DNA of 64,000 nucleotides from NCBI RefSeq assembly GCF_021556395.1, contig NZ_JAKGCS010000005.1:62001-126000 (forward strand). The letters run 5' to 3'. The translations under genes and the position numbers were made by a program. The notes under the pieces are model-generated. The model worked only from the letters and a program-made list of their open reading frames with translations, searched no databases and was not told where the DNA came from. This document shows positions 26,471 to 34,482 of this stretch, piece after piece. Origin of the DNA: Acuticoccus kalidii. GTDB taxonomy: Bacteria > Pseudomonadota > Alphaproteobacteria > Rhizobiales > Amorphaceae. The first letter of the stretch is position 1. The number at the start of each line of letters is the position of its first letter.

Positions 26471-27404
26471 TGTCAGCGTCGTCGTCGCCGCCTACAATGC
26501 GGCCGACAGCCTTCCCGAGGCCGTTGCGAGCACGCTCGATCAGGGCGTCTCGATCGAAGTCGTGATCGTCGACGACGCCTCGACCGACGACACGCTTGCC
26601 GTCGCCCGCGCGATCGCCGATCCGCGCGTCGCCGTCCATGCGATGGAGGCGAACGGGGGACCGGGCGCGGCGCGCAATCGCGCCATCGAAGAATCGCGCG
26701 GCGCCTATGTCGCAGTGCTCGATGCCGACGACGTCTTCCTGCCGGGCCGCCTCAAACGGCTCGTCGAATGCGCCGAGGCGAGCCGCGCCGATATCGTGAT
26801 CGACAATGTCCTCGTCGAACGAGAGGACGCGCCGCCCGAGCCGCTCATCGCCGAACCGCAGCTCGCCGCGATGCGCGAGATGGACCTTGCGACCTATATC
26901 GCCGGCAACCATCCCTTCGCGCGCAATCAGAGCCTCGGCTACGCCAAGCCCTTCTTCCGCCGCGAAATGCTCGACCGGCTCATGCTACGCTACGATGCGA
27001 GCCTGCGCATCGGCGAGGACTATCTCCTGATGGCCGACGCGCTCGCCGGCGGTGCACGCTGTGCGGTGGAGCCGAGCGCCGGTTATCTCTATCGCCGCCG
27101 GGAGGGGTCGATTTCCGCCCGGCTCGCGGCGCGTCATGTCGCGGCGATGAAGCGGGCGGACGAGGATTTCGCGCTCCGCCACACGCTCGATGCGAATGCC
27201 CGCCGCGCGCTCGCCGAACGCACCCGCGCGCTCGACGACGCCGCCGCCTTCATCGACGCGGTCGACGCGCTGAAGGAAAACCGGATCCGTGCGGCGCTGG
27301 CGCGCGTTGTTGCCCGGCCGGGGGCCGCCTGGCATTTCCGCTATCCGATCGCCGCGCGCCTCAAGCGCCTACGCGGCGAACTGCGGGCCAAGATGGCGGG
27401 CTGA
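26457..27404 (+). CDS. Glycosyltransferase family 2 (ExoO/ExoU-like)
   Basis: This 315-residue GT2 has VSVVVAAYNAADSLPEAV at its N-terminus, VIVDDASTDDT, the DxD in VLDADDVFLPG, and RIGEDYLLMADALAGG. A TTG at 26457 overlapping exoM by 14 bases is the best start; the in-frame ATG at 26334 would overlap exoM by 137 bases. It is a paralogue of the GT at 22203-23228. Its last 36 bases overlap the end of the convergent exoQ-like gene. Specificity is unknown. Confidence 0.85.
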   Translation: MPPIDVSVVVAAYNAADSLPEAVASTLDQGVSIEVVIVDDASTDDTLAVARAIADPRVAVHAMEANGGPGAARNRAIEESRGAYVAVLDADDVFLPGRLKRLVECAEASRADIVIDNVLVEREDAPPEPLIAEPQLAAMREMDLATYIAGNHPFARNQSLGYAKPFFRREMLDRLMLRYDASLRIGEDYLLMADALAGGARCAVEPSAGYLYRRREGSISARLAARHVAAMKRADEDFALRHTLDANARRALAERTRALDDAAAFIDAVDALKENRIRAALARVVARPGAAWHFRYPIAARLKRLRGELRAKMAG

Positions 27405-28655
27405 ACGGGCCGGCGCGCGGCGTGTCCGGCGCGTCGTGCGGTGCGCTCTGGCGCGCTCCTCCATCAGCCGGACCATCGCGAAATAGAGCAGGAAGGTGCC
27501 CACCGTGTAGGGCATCAGAAAGTCGATCTCGACGAAGGAGCGCATCAGGAGCAAGAGCGCAAAGGTGATGGTCAGCGCGTTGAAGACCGTGACGCGCGCG
27601 CGCAAGATCGTCCCGGCCGACTGGACGAGGAGCGTCACGAGCATCGCCACCATGAGCCCGAGACCGACGAGGCCGAGCCCCACCGCCATCTCGATATAGG
27701 TGTTGTGGAAGTGAAAGCCGGTGCGCGCGGTGATGTAGAACTCGCGCCACAAATCCTCCGCCGGCGGATAGCCGATCCGCCAGAACGCCTGATAGCCCAT
27801 GCCGAAGAGCGGACTTCCCCCCGCCGCCTCGATCCCCTTGCTCCACAGATAGGTCCGCCCCGTCAGCGTCGGATCCTTGCCGAACGCGCCGAGCACGCCG
27901 CTGAAGACGCCGAACTGGATCGCGACGACGACGAGGACGCCCAGAAAGAGCCCCGCAAGCCCGATGAGGACGAGCCGCACCGTCGGCTTCGTCCGCGATG
28001 CGGCGAGGATGGCGCCCATGACGAGCGCCGCCCCCGCGACGGTGATCAGCGAGGTCGCCGAATCCGACGAAACCAGCAGGAATCCGCCGAGCGCCATCAC
28101 GATGCAGCCGAGAAGGCGCATCGCCACCGAGCGCTCGAAGAGCGCCGCGATGCCGAACAGGATCGCGAGGGAAGAGAAGAAGCCGAGCTGGTTCTTGGAG
28201 GAAAAGGCGCCGGTGAAGGCGTAGGTCGCGTCGATCACGTCATAATGGTAGCCGCCGATCGCGAGGGAATAGAGGCCGACGAGGATCGAGCCGATGAGCC
28301 CGCCGAGGACGAAGCCCGTTCGCCCCGAGATCCGCGCCGCGACGACCGCGCAGACGATCGTCGTCGCGTACTGGATCCCCGTGCGCAGCGTGCCGGAGGG
28401 ATGATCGGACCACAGCGTCGAGGCGATCGCGAGGCCGGCGAGGGCGAACACCGCGAGGGTGCCGCCGAAATATTTGAGCGCCAGGCGCGGCTCGACCGCG
28501 AGCGGCAAGAACCAGACGGCGTAAAGGGCGAGGATGGAGACCTGACCGAAGCGCGTCGAATAGGCGAAGACGAACATCGACACGGTCATCGCCGCGGCGA
28601 TATAGGCCGTGTTCGCGGGCTCTGCGGTGACGATGCGCTTCGCAATACGGGTCAC
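27369..28655 (-). CDS. exoQ: Exopolysaccharide polymerase, O-antigen ligase/Wzy family (ExoQ-like)
   Basis: This 428-residue inner-membrane protein has about ten to eleven membrane helices. The Wzy_C-type periplasmic loop region includes GRTYLWSKGIEAAGGSPLFG and the conserved FHFHNTYIEMAVGLGL. It should polymerise undecaprenyl-linked repeat units. GTG 28653-28655 overlaps the stop of the GH16 gene (GTGA) and is the only start giving a normal N-terminus; the frame upstream is a shadow. The C-terminal tail is Arg/Ala-rich. Confidence 0.87.
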   Translation of the reverse strand: MTRIAKRIVTAEPANTAYIAAAMTVSMFVFAYSTRFGQVSILALYAVWFLPLAVEPRLALKYFGGTLAVFALAGLAIASTLWSDHPSGTLRTGIQYATTIVCAVVAARISGRTGFVLGGLIGSILVGLYSLAIGGYHYDVIDATYAFTGAFSSKNQLGFFSSLAILFGIAALFERSVAMRLLGCIVMALGGFLLVSSDSATSLITVAGAALVMGAILAASRTKPTVRLVLIGLAGLFLGVLVVVAIQFGVFSGVLGAFGKDPTLTGRTYLWSKGIEAAGGSPLFGMGYQAFWRIGYPPAEDLWREFYITARTGFHFHNTYIEMAVGLGLVGLGLMVAMLVTLLVQSAGTILRARVTVFNALTITFALLLLMRSFVEIDFLMPYTVGTFLLYFAMVRLMEERARAHRTTRRTRRAPARSARHLGPQFAA

Positions 28656-29485
28656 TGGGTGGCGCTTTCTCCCTCGTCGGCCCGCGTGCCCCGCACCTCC
28701 CAGTTGGGTGAACAGCTCGCGGAGCCGGCGAAGCGGCACGTCTCGCCTATCGGCGTATAAGCGACATAGTCGACCATCATCGCCGCCCACTCGATCGACG
28801 GATCGGGCTCGCCGAGCCATTCCGTTGTGCCGCGTCCGCCATTCCAGATGCTGAAGAAGATCTTCTGATCGGCCTCCGGCATCGGGCCCTCCGTCACCTC
28901 GCGCACCAGCGTTCCGTTGACGTACCAGCGCAGCGCGTCGGGGGTCCATTCGAAGGCATAATCGATGATCGAGCGATCGGCGGGGGCCGCCAGCGGGATC
29001 TTAACCGCGCCCTGGTCCTTGCCGGCGACGAAATGGTTGCTGTCGAACTCGTCCATCGACCGACCGAGGATCTCGACGTCGATCTCGTCGTGCGGATCGC
29101 CGAGATGGGGGCCGGTATAGGTGAAGAAGGCGGAGACGAGGCCGCTGCCGCGCGCCGCCTTGATCCGCGCTTCATAGAGGCCGAAGCCGTAGGTCTCGCG
29201 GCTCTGGATCTCGGCGCACGCATAGTCGCGCGTCTCGCCTTTGTCGGTCTCGGTCGGCGTCTTGGTGAGGCGCAGATAGAGCGCGCCGTTGCCGACGCTG
29301 ACCTCGTCGCGCTGCCAGATACAGCCCATGTGCGCGCCGTTGGTCCATCCGTTCGAGATCGTCCAGCGCTGGCCATCGAGCCGGTCGAACCGATCGATGA
29401 AGGCATCGCCGGCGACGGCCGGTCCAGCGAGAACGAGGGAGAGGGCGAGCGCCGAAAGCGATCTCATCGGGGGAACAGGCGACAT
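28652..29485 (-). CDS. exoK: Secreted GH16 family glycoside hydrolase (ExoK-like)
   Basis: This 277-residue beta-glucanase-type enzyme has a signal peptide ending near residue 26 (SLVLAGPAVAG). The active site is DEIDVEILG with Glu134, Asp136 and Glu138. FGLYEARIKAARGSG and YAFEWTPDALRWYVNGTLV are family core stretches. A cysteine pair near the C-terminus (CRFAGSASC) may form a disulfide. ATG 29483-29485 has GGAGG six bases upstream. In succinoglycan loci ExoK trims the nascent polymer. Coupling to exoQ supports the same role here. Confidence 0.9.
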   Translation of the reverse strand: MSPVPPMRSLSALALSLVLAGPAVAGDAFIDRFDRLDGQRWTISNGWTNGAHMGCIWQRDEVSVGNGALYLRLTKTPTETDKGETRDYACAEIQSRETYGFGLYEARIKAARGSGLVSAFFTYTGPHLGDPHDEIDVEILGRSMDEFDSNHFVAGKDQGAVKIPLAAPADRSIIDYAFEWTPDALRWYVNGTLVREVTEGPMPEADQKIFFSIWNGGRGTTEWLGEPDPSIEWAAMMVDYVAYTPIGETCRFAGSASCSPNWEVRGTRADEGESATQ

Positions 29486-29750
29486 TCCATCCTCCGCGGG
29501 CAAATGGCCGCTCGACGGCAAGCGGCGTCGTCAGCTTTGGCCCATGCCATAAGAGGAGGGATCAACATATGATAGTGTGGGTCGCCCATTTATGCTGCAC
29601 TGCAATGTCGGATCAGGCCGCCAACCGTCGAGGCGATGGCGAGCGGCCTCGCGCATTCCCGCGCTCGCCGGACGCCTGGCTTGCGACGACAGGCCGCGCG
29701 CCTCTTGAACGGGGCGGATCCGGACCGAGCCGGCCAATGGAGGATCTGTG

Positions 29751-30833
29751 GTGCGAATCCTGTTCGCCGGCGGCAACGGCTATCTTCCCGAATTCAACGG
29801 CGGTGTTCAGTCGAGCACGGACCATCTGGTCCGCCAGACGATCGCGGCCGGACACGACGCGGCCGTCCTCGCCGCCCTCTTCGGCGACAGCCTGTTCGGC
29901 TTCAAGGCACGGGTGAAGCTGAAGATGGGCCGCGCACCCGTCGCGACCGACCACACCCTCGGCTACAAGGTGATGCGGGCGTGGTTTCCTTGGGATGCGG
30001 CGGGCCACGTCGTGAACGCGTTCAAGCCGGACGCCGCGCTCGTTCAATGCCACAAGGCGGTTCGGGTCGGAAAGGCGCTCGCCGCCTATGACGTGCCGCT
30101 CGTCGTCTATCTGCGAAACGTCGAATATCACGAGCTCGAAGGGGATGTGCGCGAGCTGCCCGGTGCACGCTTCATCGCCAATTCCGCGTTTACCGCCGGC
30201 GCCTATAAAGACGCGTTCGGGATCGACAGCGTCGTCATTCCGCCGACGATCGATGCCGGGAAATACCGCTTCGAGACGAGCCGGAACTTCGTCACCTTCA
30301 TCAATCTCTATCCCGAAAAAGGGTACGAGAAGGCGCTCGCGCTCGCGAAGGCGTGCCCCGAAATCCCGTTCTTGTTCGTGGAGAGTTGGCGGCTCGACGA
30401 TGCGGCGCTCGCCCGCATTCGCGGCGAGCTCGACGGGCTCGCCAACGTCACCTTCATGCGCCGCACCGACGACATGAAGACCGTCTATGGCCGCACGAAA
30501 ATCCTGCTCGCGCCAAGCAAATGGGAGGAGGCCTGGGGCCGCGTCGCGTCCGAGGCCCATTGCAGCGGGATCCCGGTGGTGGGCTCGACCCGCGGCGGTC
30601 TTCCCGAGGCGATCGGCCCCGGCGGCGTGACGCTCGATTATGACGCGCCGCTCGAGGATTGGGCCGCCGCGCTGCGGCATCTGTGGACCGATCCGGCCGC
30701 CTATGACGGGGCGAGCGAGGCGGCGAGGCGCTATGCCGAGCGTCCCGCGCTTCAGGCCGGCGCGCAGTTCGAGACCTTCATGGACGTCATGGAGGCCGCC
30801 GCCGCTCGCGCCGCTCGCCCGGTCGCGGCCTAG
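29751..30833 (+). CDS. Glycosyltransferase family 4
   Basis: This 360-residue GT-B enzyme starts RILFAGGNGYLPEFNGGVQ with a glycine-rich acceptor-side loop (FNGGVQSST). The donor site shows KILLAPSKWEEAWGRVASEA, with the EX7E-type Glu pair, and GIPVVGSTRGGLPEAIGPGG. GTG 29751 lies 7 bases after GGAGG and is preferred to GTG 29748. It is divergent from the GH16/exoQ pair and two bases upstream of the next glycosyltransferase. The sugar donor is unknown. Confidence 0.88.
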   Translation: MRILFAGGNGYLPEFNGGVQSSTDHLVRQTIAAGHDAAVLAALFGDSLFGFKARVKLKMGRAPVATDHTLGYKVMRAWFPWDAAGHVVNAFKPDAALVQCHKAVRVGKALAAYDVPLVVYLRNVEYHELEGDVRELPGARFIANSAFTAGAYKDAFGIDSVVIPPTIDAGKYRFETSRNFVTFINLYPEKGYEKALALAKACPEIPFLFVESWRLDDAALARIRGELDGLANVTFMRRTDDMKTVYGRTKILLAPSKWEEAWGRVASEAHCSGIPVVGSTRGGLPEAIGPGGVTLDYDAPLEDWAAALRHLWTDPAAYDGASEAARRYAERPALQAGAQFETFMDVMEAAAARAARPVAA

Positions 30834-30835
30834 CG

Positions 30836-31906
30836 ATGTTGCAGCGATCGCCGGCCATGGCGGCGTCCGCCCCGCGTGATCGGGCGAGGCCCCGGCTCGC
30901 GCTGAAGCCGGTGAGCGCCCCCGCCAACGCCTATTCGGGGCTCTTTTCGCGCCACATCGATCCCGCGGCGCTCGATATCGTCTCGTTCGAATGGGACGGG
31001 CTCGGGCGGGGGGCGTACGATGTCGTCGTCTTTCACTGGCCGACGGAGTTCTTCCGCCCGACGCGCCGCAAGGCGACCCTCACGCTCCTCGCCAAGATGG
31101 CGAGGGACAAGTGGCGGCACGGGACGTGCTTCGTCTGGGTGGCGCACAATCTCGAGCCGCACGATGGCGGGTCGATGCGCTCGGCGCTGACGAGCCATCT
31201 GTTCACGAGCCTTCTCGACGGGGTCGTCTACCTCTCCCGCTCCTCGCGGGAGGAGGCGCGCCGCCTCTATCCGGGCCTGCGCTTCGCGAAGGAGCTCGTG
31301 ACGGTCCACGGGCGCTATGGAGCGGGCACGCCGCCCCGTCCGCTGCGCGCGGCGGAATGGGGCAATCGGGTACTCTTTTTCGGCAATATCCGAGGCTACA
31401 AGAATGTGGAGCGCCTCGTCGAGGCGGCGCGCGGGGTCGCGCGTGCGCCGTTCGCGCTGACGGTGATCGGCACGGCCGGAGAGGCGGGCCTCGGCGAGGA
31501 GATCGCCCGCCGGGCGGCCGGCGATCCGCGCATCGCGATCGACATCCGCGACGCGTTCGTCGCCGACGAGGAGCTGGAGCGCGTCATCGACGCGCACGAT
31601 CTCGTCGTCCTGCCCTACCGCAATATCCTGAACAGCGGCGTCGCGCTCCATGCCCTCGGGCGCAACAAGCCGATCCTCGCCCCCGCGATCGGCAGCTTGC
31701 CGGAGTTGAGGGAGGCGGTCGGCGCCGATTGGGTCCGTCTCTTCGACGGGGACATCTCGACCGACGTGCTCGAAGACGCGCTCGCGGCGCCGCTTCCGAG
31801 CGAGACGGCGCCCGACCTCACCGCCTATGCGTGGCCGAAGGTGGGCGCCGATATTTCACGCTTTCTCACCGCGCTCGCGGATAGAGGGGCGCGGCCTGCA
31901 TTGTAA
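30836..31906 (+). CDS. GT-B glycosyltransferase
   Basis: This 356-residue putative glycosyltransferase has VWVAHNLEPHDGG and YLSRSSREEARRLYP in the N-terminal half. The C-terminal Rossmann half has RVLFFGNIRGYKNVERLV, VVLPYRNILNSGVALHALG and APAIGSLPELRE. The NSGVALHALG stretch occupies the GT4 donor-phosphate site. There is no signal peptide or membrane helix. It follows the preceding GT4 gene with a two-base gap, so the pair is co-translated. Specificity is not recognisable. Confidence 0.82.
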   Translation: MLQRSPAMAASAPRDRARPRLALKPVSAPANAYSGLFSRHIDPAALDIVSFEWDGLGRGAYDVVVFHWPTEFFRPTRRKATLTLLAKMARDKWRHGTCFVWVAHNLEPHDGGSMRSALTSHLFTSLLDGVVYLSRSSREEARRLYPGLRFAKELVTVHGRYGAGTPPRPLRAAEWGNRVLFFGNIRGYKNVERLVEAARGVARAPFALTVIGTAGEAGLGEEIARRAAGDPRIAIDIRDAFVADEELERVIDAHDLVVLPYRNILNSGVALHALGRNKPILAPAIGSLPELREAVGADWVRLFDGDISTDVLEDALAAPLPSETAPDLTAYAWPKVGADISRFLTALADRGARPAL

Positions 31907-31912
31907 GCGCCT

Positions 31913-31928
31913 GCCTCAGGGGTGAGGC
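31913..31928. terminator. Short hairpin between convergent genes
   Basis: A perfect GCCTCA-GGGG-TGAGGC hairpin lies just after the glycosyltransferase stop and before the convergent small secreted-protein gene. There is no T-tract; it is assigned mostly by location. Confidence 0.4.
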
Positions 31929-31979
31929 GGCCGGGCGATGGTGGGCGCGTGACGGCGCACACCCGCGCCCGTGGCGGTG

Positions 31980-32261
31980 TCAGTTGAATTCGCCGGGGCA
32001 GCCGCCGGTGTCTTCGTTGGTGACGCAGCCGTCATTGTCTTCGGCTTCGATCATCTCGTCTTCCGTCCGCTCCATGCCGCCGGCCTCGGTGCCTTCCTCG
32101 CCGACCTCGGCCGCCTCCTGCGCGATCGATTCGACGCCGGGCTCGGACGCCTGCGTCTCGGTCGGCGCCTCCATGATGCTCTTCGGAAGCGTTTCCTCGG
32201 CGCCGGCCCCGGCGAGCGAGAGAACGAGGATGCTGGCGGCGAGGGTGATGCTGCGGATCAT
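31980..32261 (-). CDS. Small acidic secreted protein, hypothetical
   Basis: This 93-residue protein has a clear signal peptide (MIRSITLAASILVLSLAGAGA, cleaved near residue 21). The mature part is strongly acidic, rich in Glu, Thr and Gly. Its only cysteines are two in the C-terminal DNDGCVTNEDTGGCPGEFN, which could form a disulfide or a metal site. An AGGAG six bases before the ATG supports it as a real gene. It lies between the exo glycosyltransferases and the repeat-bearing GH16 gene. No family is recognised and no function is assigned. Confidence 0.68.
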   Translation of the reverse strand: MIRSITLAASILVLSLAGAGAEETLPKSIMEAPTETQASEPGVESIAQEAAEVGEEGTEAGGMERTEDEMIEAEDNDGCVTNEDTGGCPGEFN

Positions 32262-32380
32262 ACGAACTCCTATCGTCGGCCGTCGGCGCCTTCCGGCCCG
32301 CGTGCCGTGCGCTTCGACTGCCCCCGCTTTAGCGCATCAGGGCGGGCGGGCGAAACAGACAATCGCCGCCGTGTTTCGCC

Positions 32381-34186
32381 TCAGGCGATGGTGAAGTCGA
32401 GATCGAGGCTCGCAAGCAGCGCCCCGTTGCCGCCGGCGCGGACATGGCTCGCGATCGCGAGCGAATAGTCGCCGTCGGGCAGATCGCGGCCGTGGAAGAG
32501 GGGATCGCGGTCGCCGAAAAGGGCGAACGGGGCGACGTTCTCGACCTGCTCGTGCGCATAGGCCCCGTCGAGCTCGAAGACGACGCTTTCGGTGCGCGGA
32601 TCGCCGCTGCGGACGAGAACGGACAGATTGCGCGTGCCGATCGTGTCGGCGTCGACCGTGTCGCCGTCTTGGAGGCGGGAGATGATCGTGTCGTTGTCGG
32701 CGTCGATCAGGAACACTCTGAGGTCGTTCTCGGGTGCCTCGCCTTCGCCGTTGGTGTCGCCGCCGCGTTCGACGGTGAAGGTGAGGCTCTCGCTGTGCTC
32801 GGTCCCGCCGCGTCCATCGTTGCGCGGGTGGAGCGAGAGATCGAGCGTATAGGCACCCTCGGCGAAATCGCGGCCGTGAATGAGGCTGCCGCGATCACCG
32901 AACAGGGCCCAGGGGGCGGCATTCTCGATCTGCTCGTGCGCCACCGGCCCGTCGAGGTTGAAGGCGATGCTGTCGGCGGTCGCGGCCAACGTCTCGTCGA
33001 GGATGGTGACGAGGACTGAAAGGTCGTGATCGGAGAACAGCGCGGGATCGACCGTCGCTCCGTCCGTCAGCGTGGCGATGGGCCGGTTGGTCTCGGTGTC
33101 GAAGAGGACGATGCGGAGCGGGCTCGGCGCCGGCTCCTCGGCCGGATCGGCGGCGACGAGCGTGAAGTCGAAATCGGCGAGGCCGAGAACGTCGCCTTCG
33201 CCCTGGAGCTCCGAATAGGCGGTGAGGTTGAGCGCGTAATCGCCCTCGCTGAAATAGCGGCCCCACAGATCGCTATAGCGGTCGCCGAACAGGCCCCATG
33301 GCTTGTAGTTCTCGATCTGCTCGTGCGCCATCGCGCCGCTGAGATCGAGGGTGAGGCTCGATGTCTCCCAGCGGGTCGCGGCGTTGGTCGGCGCGGCGAG
33401 GATCGACAATTTGGTGGTGTCGAGATTCTCCACCTCGATGACCGCGCCGTCGGTGATCGGGGCGATCACCGTGTCGGTATCGGCGTCGTAGAGGGTGAGC
33501 TTGAAGGGCGCCGCGTCCGGATCCTGCGTGACGTCGAACGGCTCGAAAGAGACGCCGCGATAATGCGCCGAGGTGCTGGTCTCGAAGGTCGGGGCGCCGA
33601 ACTCGCTTTCGACACCGGCCCAGATGCTCATGAACATCTTGGCCGGCGAGTCCGGCACGGGAACGAGCGGATCGATCACCTCGTGAAGGAGCGTGTCGCC
33701 GGCATACCAGCGGATCGAATCCGGCAGCCATTCGATGGCGTAGGTCACGAAGGTTTCGGAGGCGTCGTAACCGAGCGCCACGTCCTCGTGGTAGGAGGAG
33801 CCGTTATAGTAGTAGCTCAGCCGGACATGGGTCGGATCGTTTCCGATGAACTCGAAGTCGATCTCGTTCCACATGTCACCGTAATATTCGCCGGTGTAGA
33901 GAAAGAAGGTTGAGAGGACGCCGGTTTCGCCGGAGGGTTTCATCTCGATTTCGTAGCGGCCGTATCCGAACTTGTCGTTGCTCTGGATCTCCGCCCCGGT
34001 AAACTCTTTCCCGTCGGTTTCTCTGCGCTCGAGAACGAGCTCGAACTCGCTGTCGTGCTGGATCGTGTTGCCATACGCCCAACTCGTGTTGATCCACGAA
34101 TTTTCGTTGGTGTGGTTCGATCGATGCCAGTATTCGCTGCTGATCGTGTCGAAGGAATCGTAAAAAGGGTACGCGTCGTCGTCCAT
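32381..34186 (-). CDS. GH16 glycoside hydrolase with three C-terminal repeats
   Basis: This 601-residue protein has an N-terminal GH16 domain (about 5-215) with active site NEIDFEFIG (Glu108, Asp110, Glu112), followed by three repeats of about 115 residues at 227-344, 357-472 and 488-600. Each repeat carries AHEQIEN/AHEQVEN, a P-W/F-x-LFGDR core and a G-R-x-F/L...G-x-Y-x-L motif, and probably forms an Ig-like beta domain. No signal peptide is visible (it starts MDDDAYPFYDSF), so a type I system may export it, as for rhizobial glycanases. It lies 222 bases from the next minus-strand gene and 296 bases after the cellulose operon. The substrate may be the local exopolysaccharide or cellulose. 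Confidence 0.85.
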   Translation of the reverse strand: MDDDAYPFYDSFDTISSEYWHRSNHTNENSWINTSWAYGNTIQHDSEFELVLERRETDGKEFTGAEIQSNDKFGYGRYEIEMKPSGETGVLSTFFLYTGEYYGDMWNEIDFEFIGNDPTHVRLSYYYNGSSYHEDVALGYDASETFVTYAIEWLPDSIRWYAGDTLLHEVIDPLVPVPDSPAKMFMSIWAGVESEFGAPTFETSTSAHYRGVSFEPFDVTQDPDAAPFKLTLYDADTDTVIAPITDGAVIEVENLDTTKLSILAAPTNAATRWETSSLTLDLSGAMAHEQIENYKPWGLFGDRYSDLWGRYFSEGDYALNLTAYSELQGEGDVLGLADFDFTLVAADPAEEPAPSPLRIVLFDTETNRPIATLTDGATVDPALFSDHDLSVLVTILDETLAATADSIAFNLDGPVAHEQIENAAPWALFGDRGSLIHGRDFAEGAYTLDLSLHPRNDGRGGTEHSESLTFTVERGGDTNGEGEAPENDLRVFLIDADNDTIISRLQDGDTVDADTIGTRNLSVLVRSGDPRTESVVFELDGAYAHEQVENVAPFALFGDRDPLFHGRDLPDGDYSLAIASHVRAGGNGALLASLDLDFTIA

Positions 34187-34433
34187 TCCCCGATGCTCCC
34201 GCTCGCTCGTGCATGTCTGCGCTGATGACGCCGTGAATGTCGTGGTATGGTTTCGTTTCGAGGCAACGAATTGGCGGCGAATACGAATGTCTGCCTTAGG
34301 ACTTGGGCAGTTTGCGCAGTCTGGCGGCCAGTTTAACTAACATATGTTGACTTGCATCGCGGCGATTGCCGGATAAAGCGCCGATGGCCGATTTGCCACA
34401 GCCCCCAGTTGCCGTTGCCGCCGCGCAAACGAA

Positions 34434-34457
34434 AAGAGCCGGGCGAACCCGGCTCTT
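34434..34457 (-). terminator. Rho-independent terminator of the cellulose operon
   Basis: On the minus strand a perfect 10-bp stem AAGAGCCGGG/CCCGGCTCTT closes a stable TTCG tetraloop and runs into TTTTCG. It lies 26 bases after the stop of the TPR gene. Confidence 0.82.
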
Positions 34458-34482
34458 GCATCGTCGTGATGGGGTGGCGGCG

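Noticed and set aside
32500..33350. Regularly spaced similar DNA segments that might suggest a repeat array or CRISPR
   Set aside because: The similarity is at protein level (three repeats of the GH16 protein) with a spacing of about 390 bases; no short exact repeats with spacers exist.
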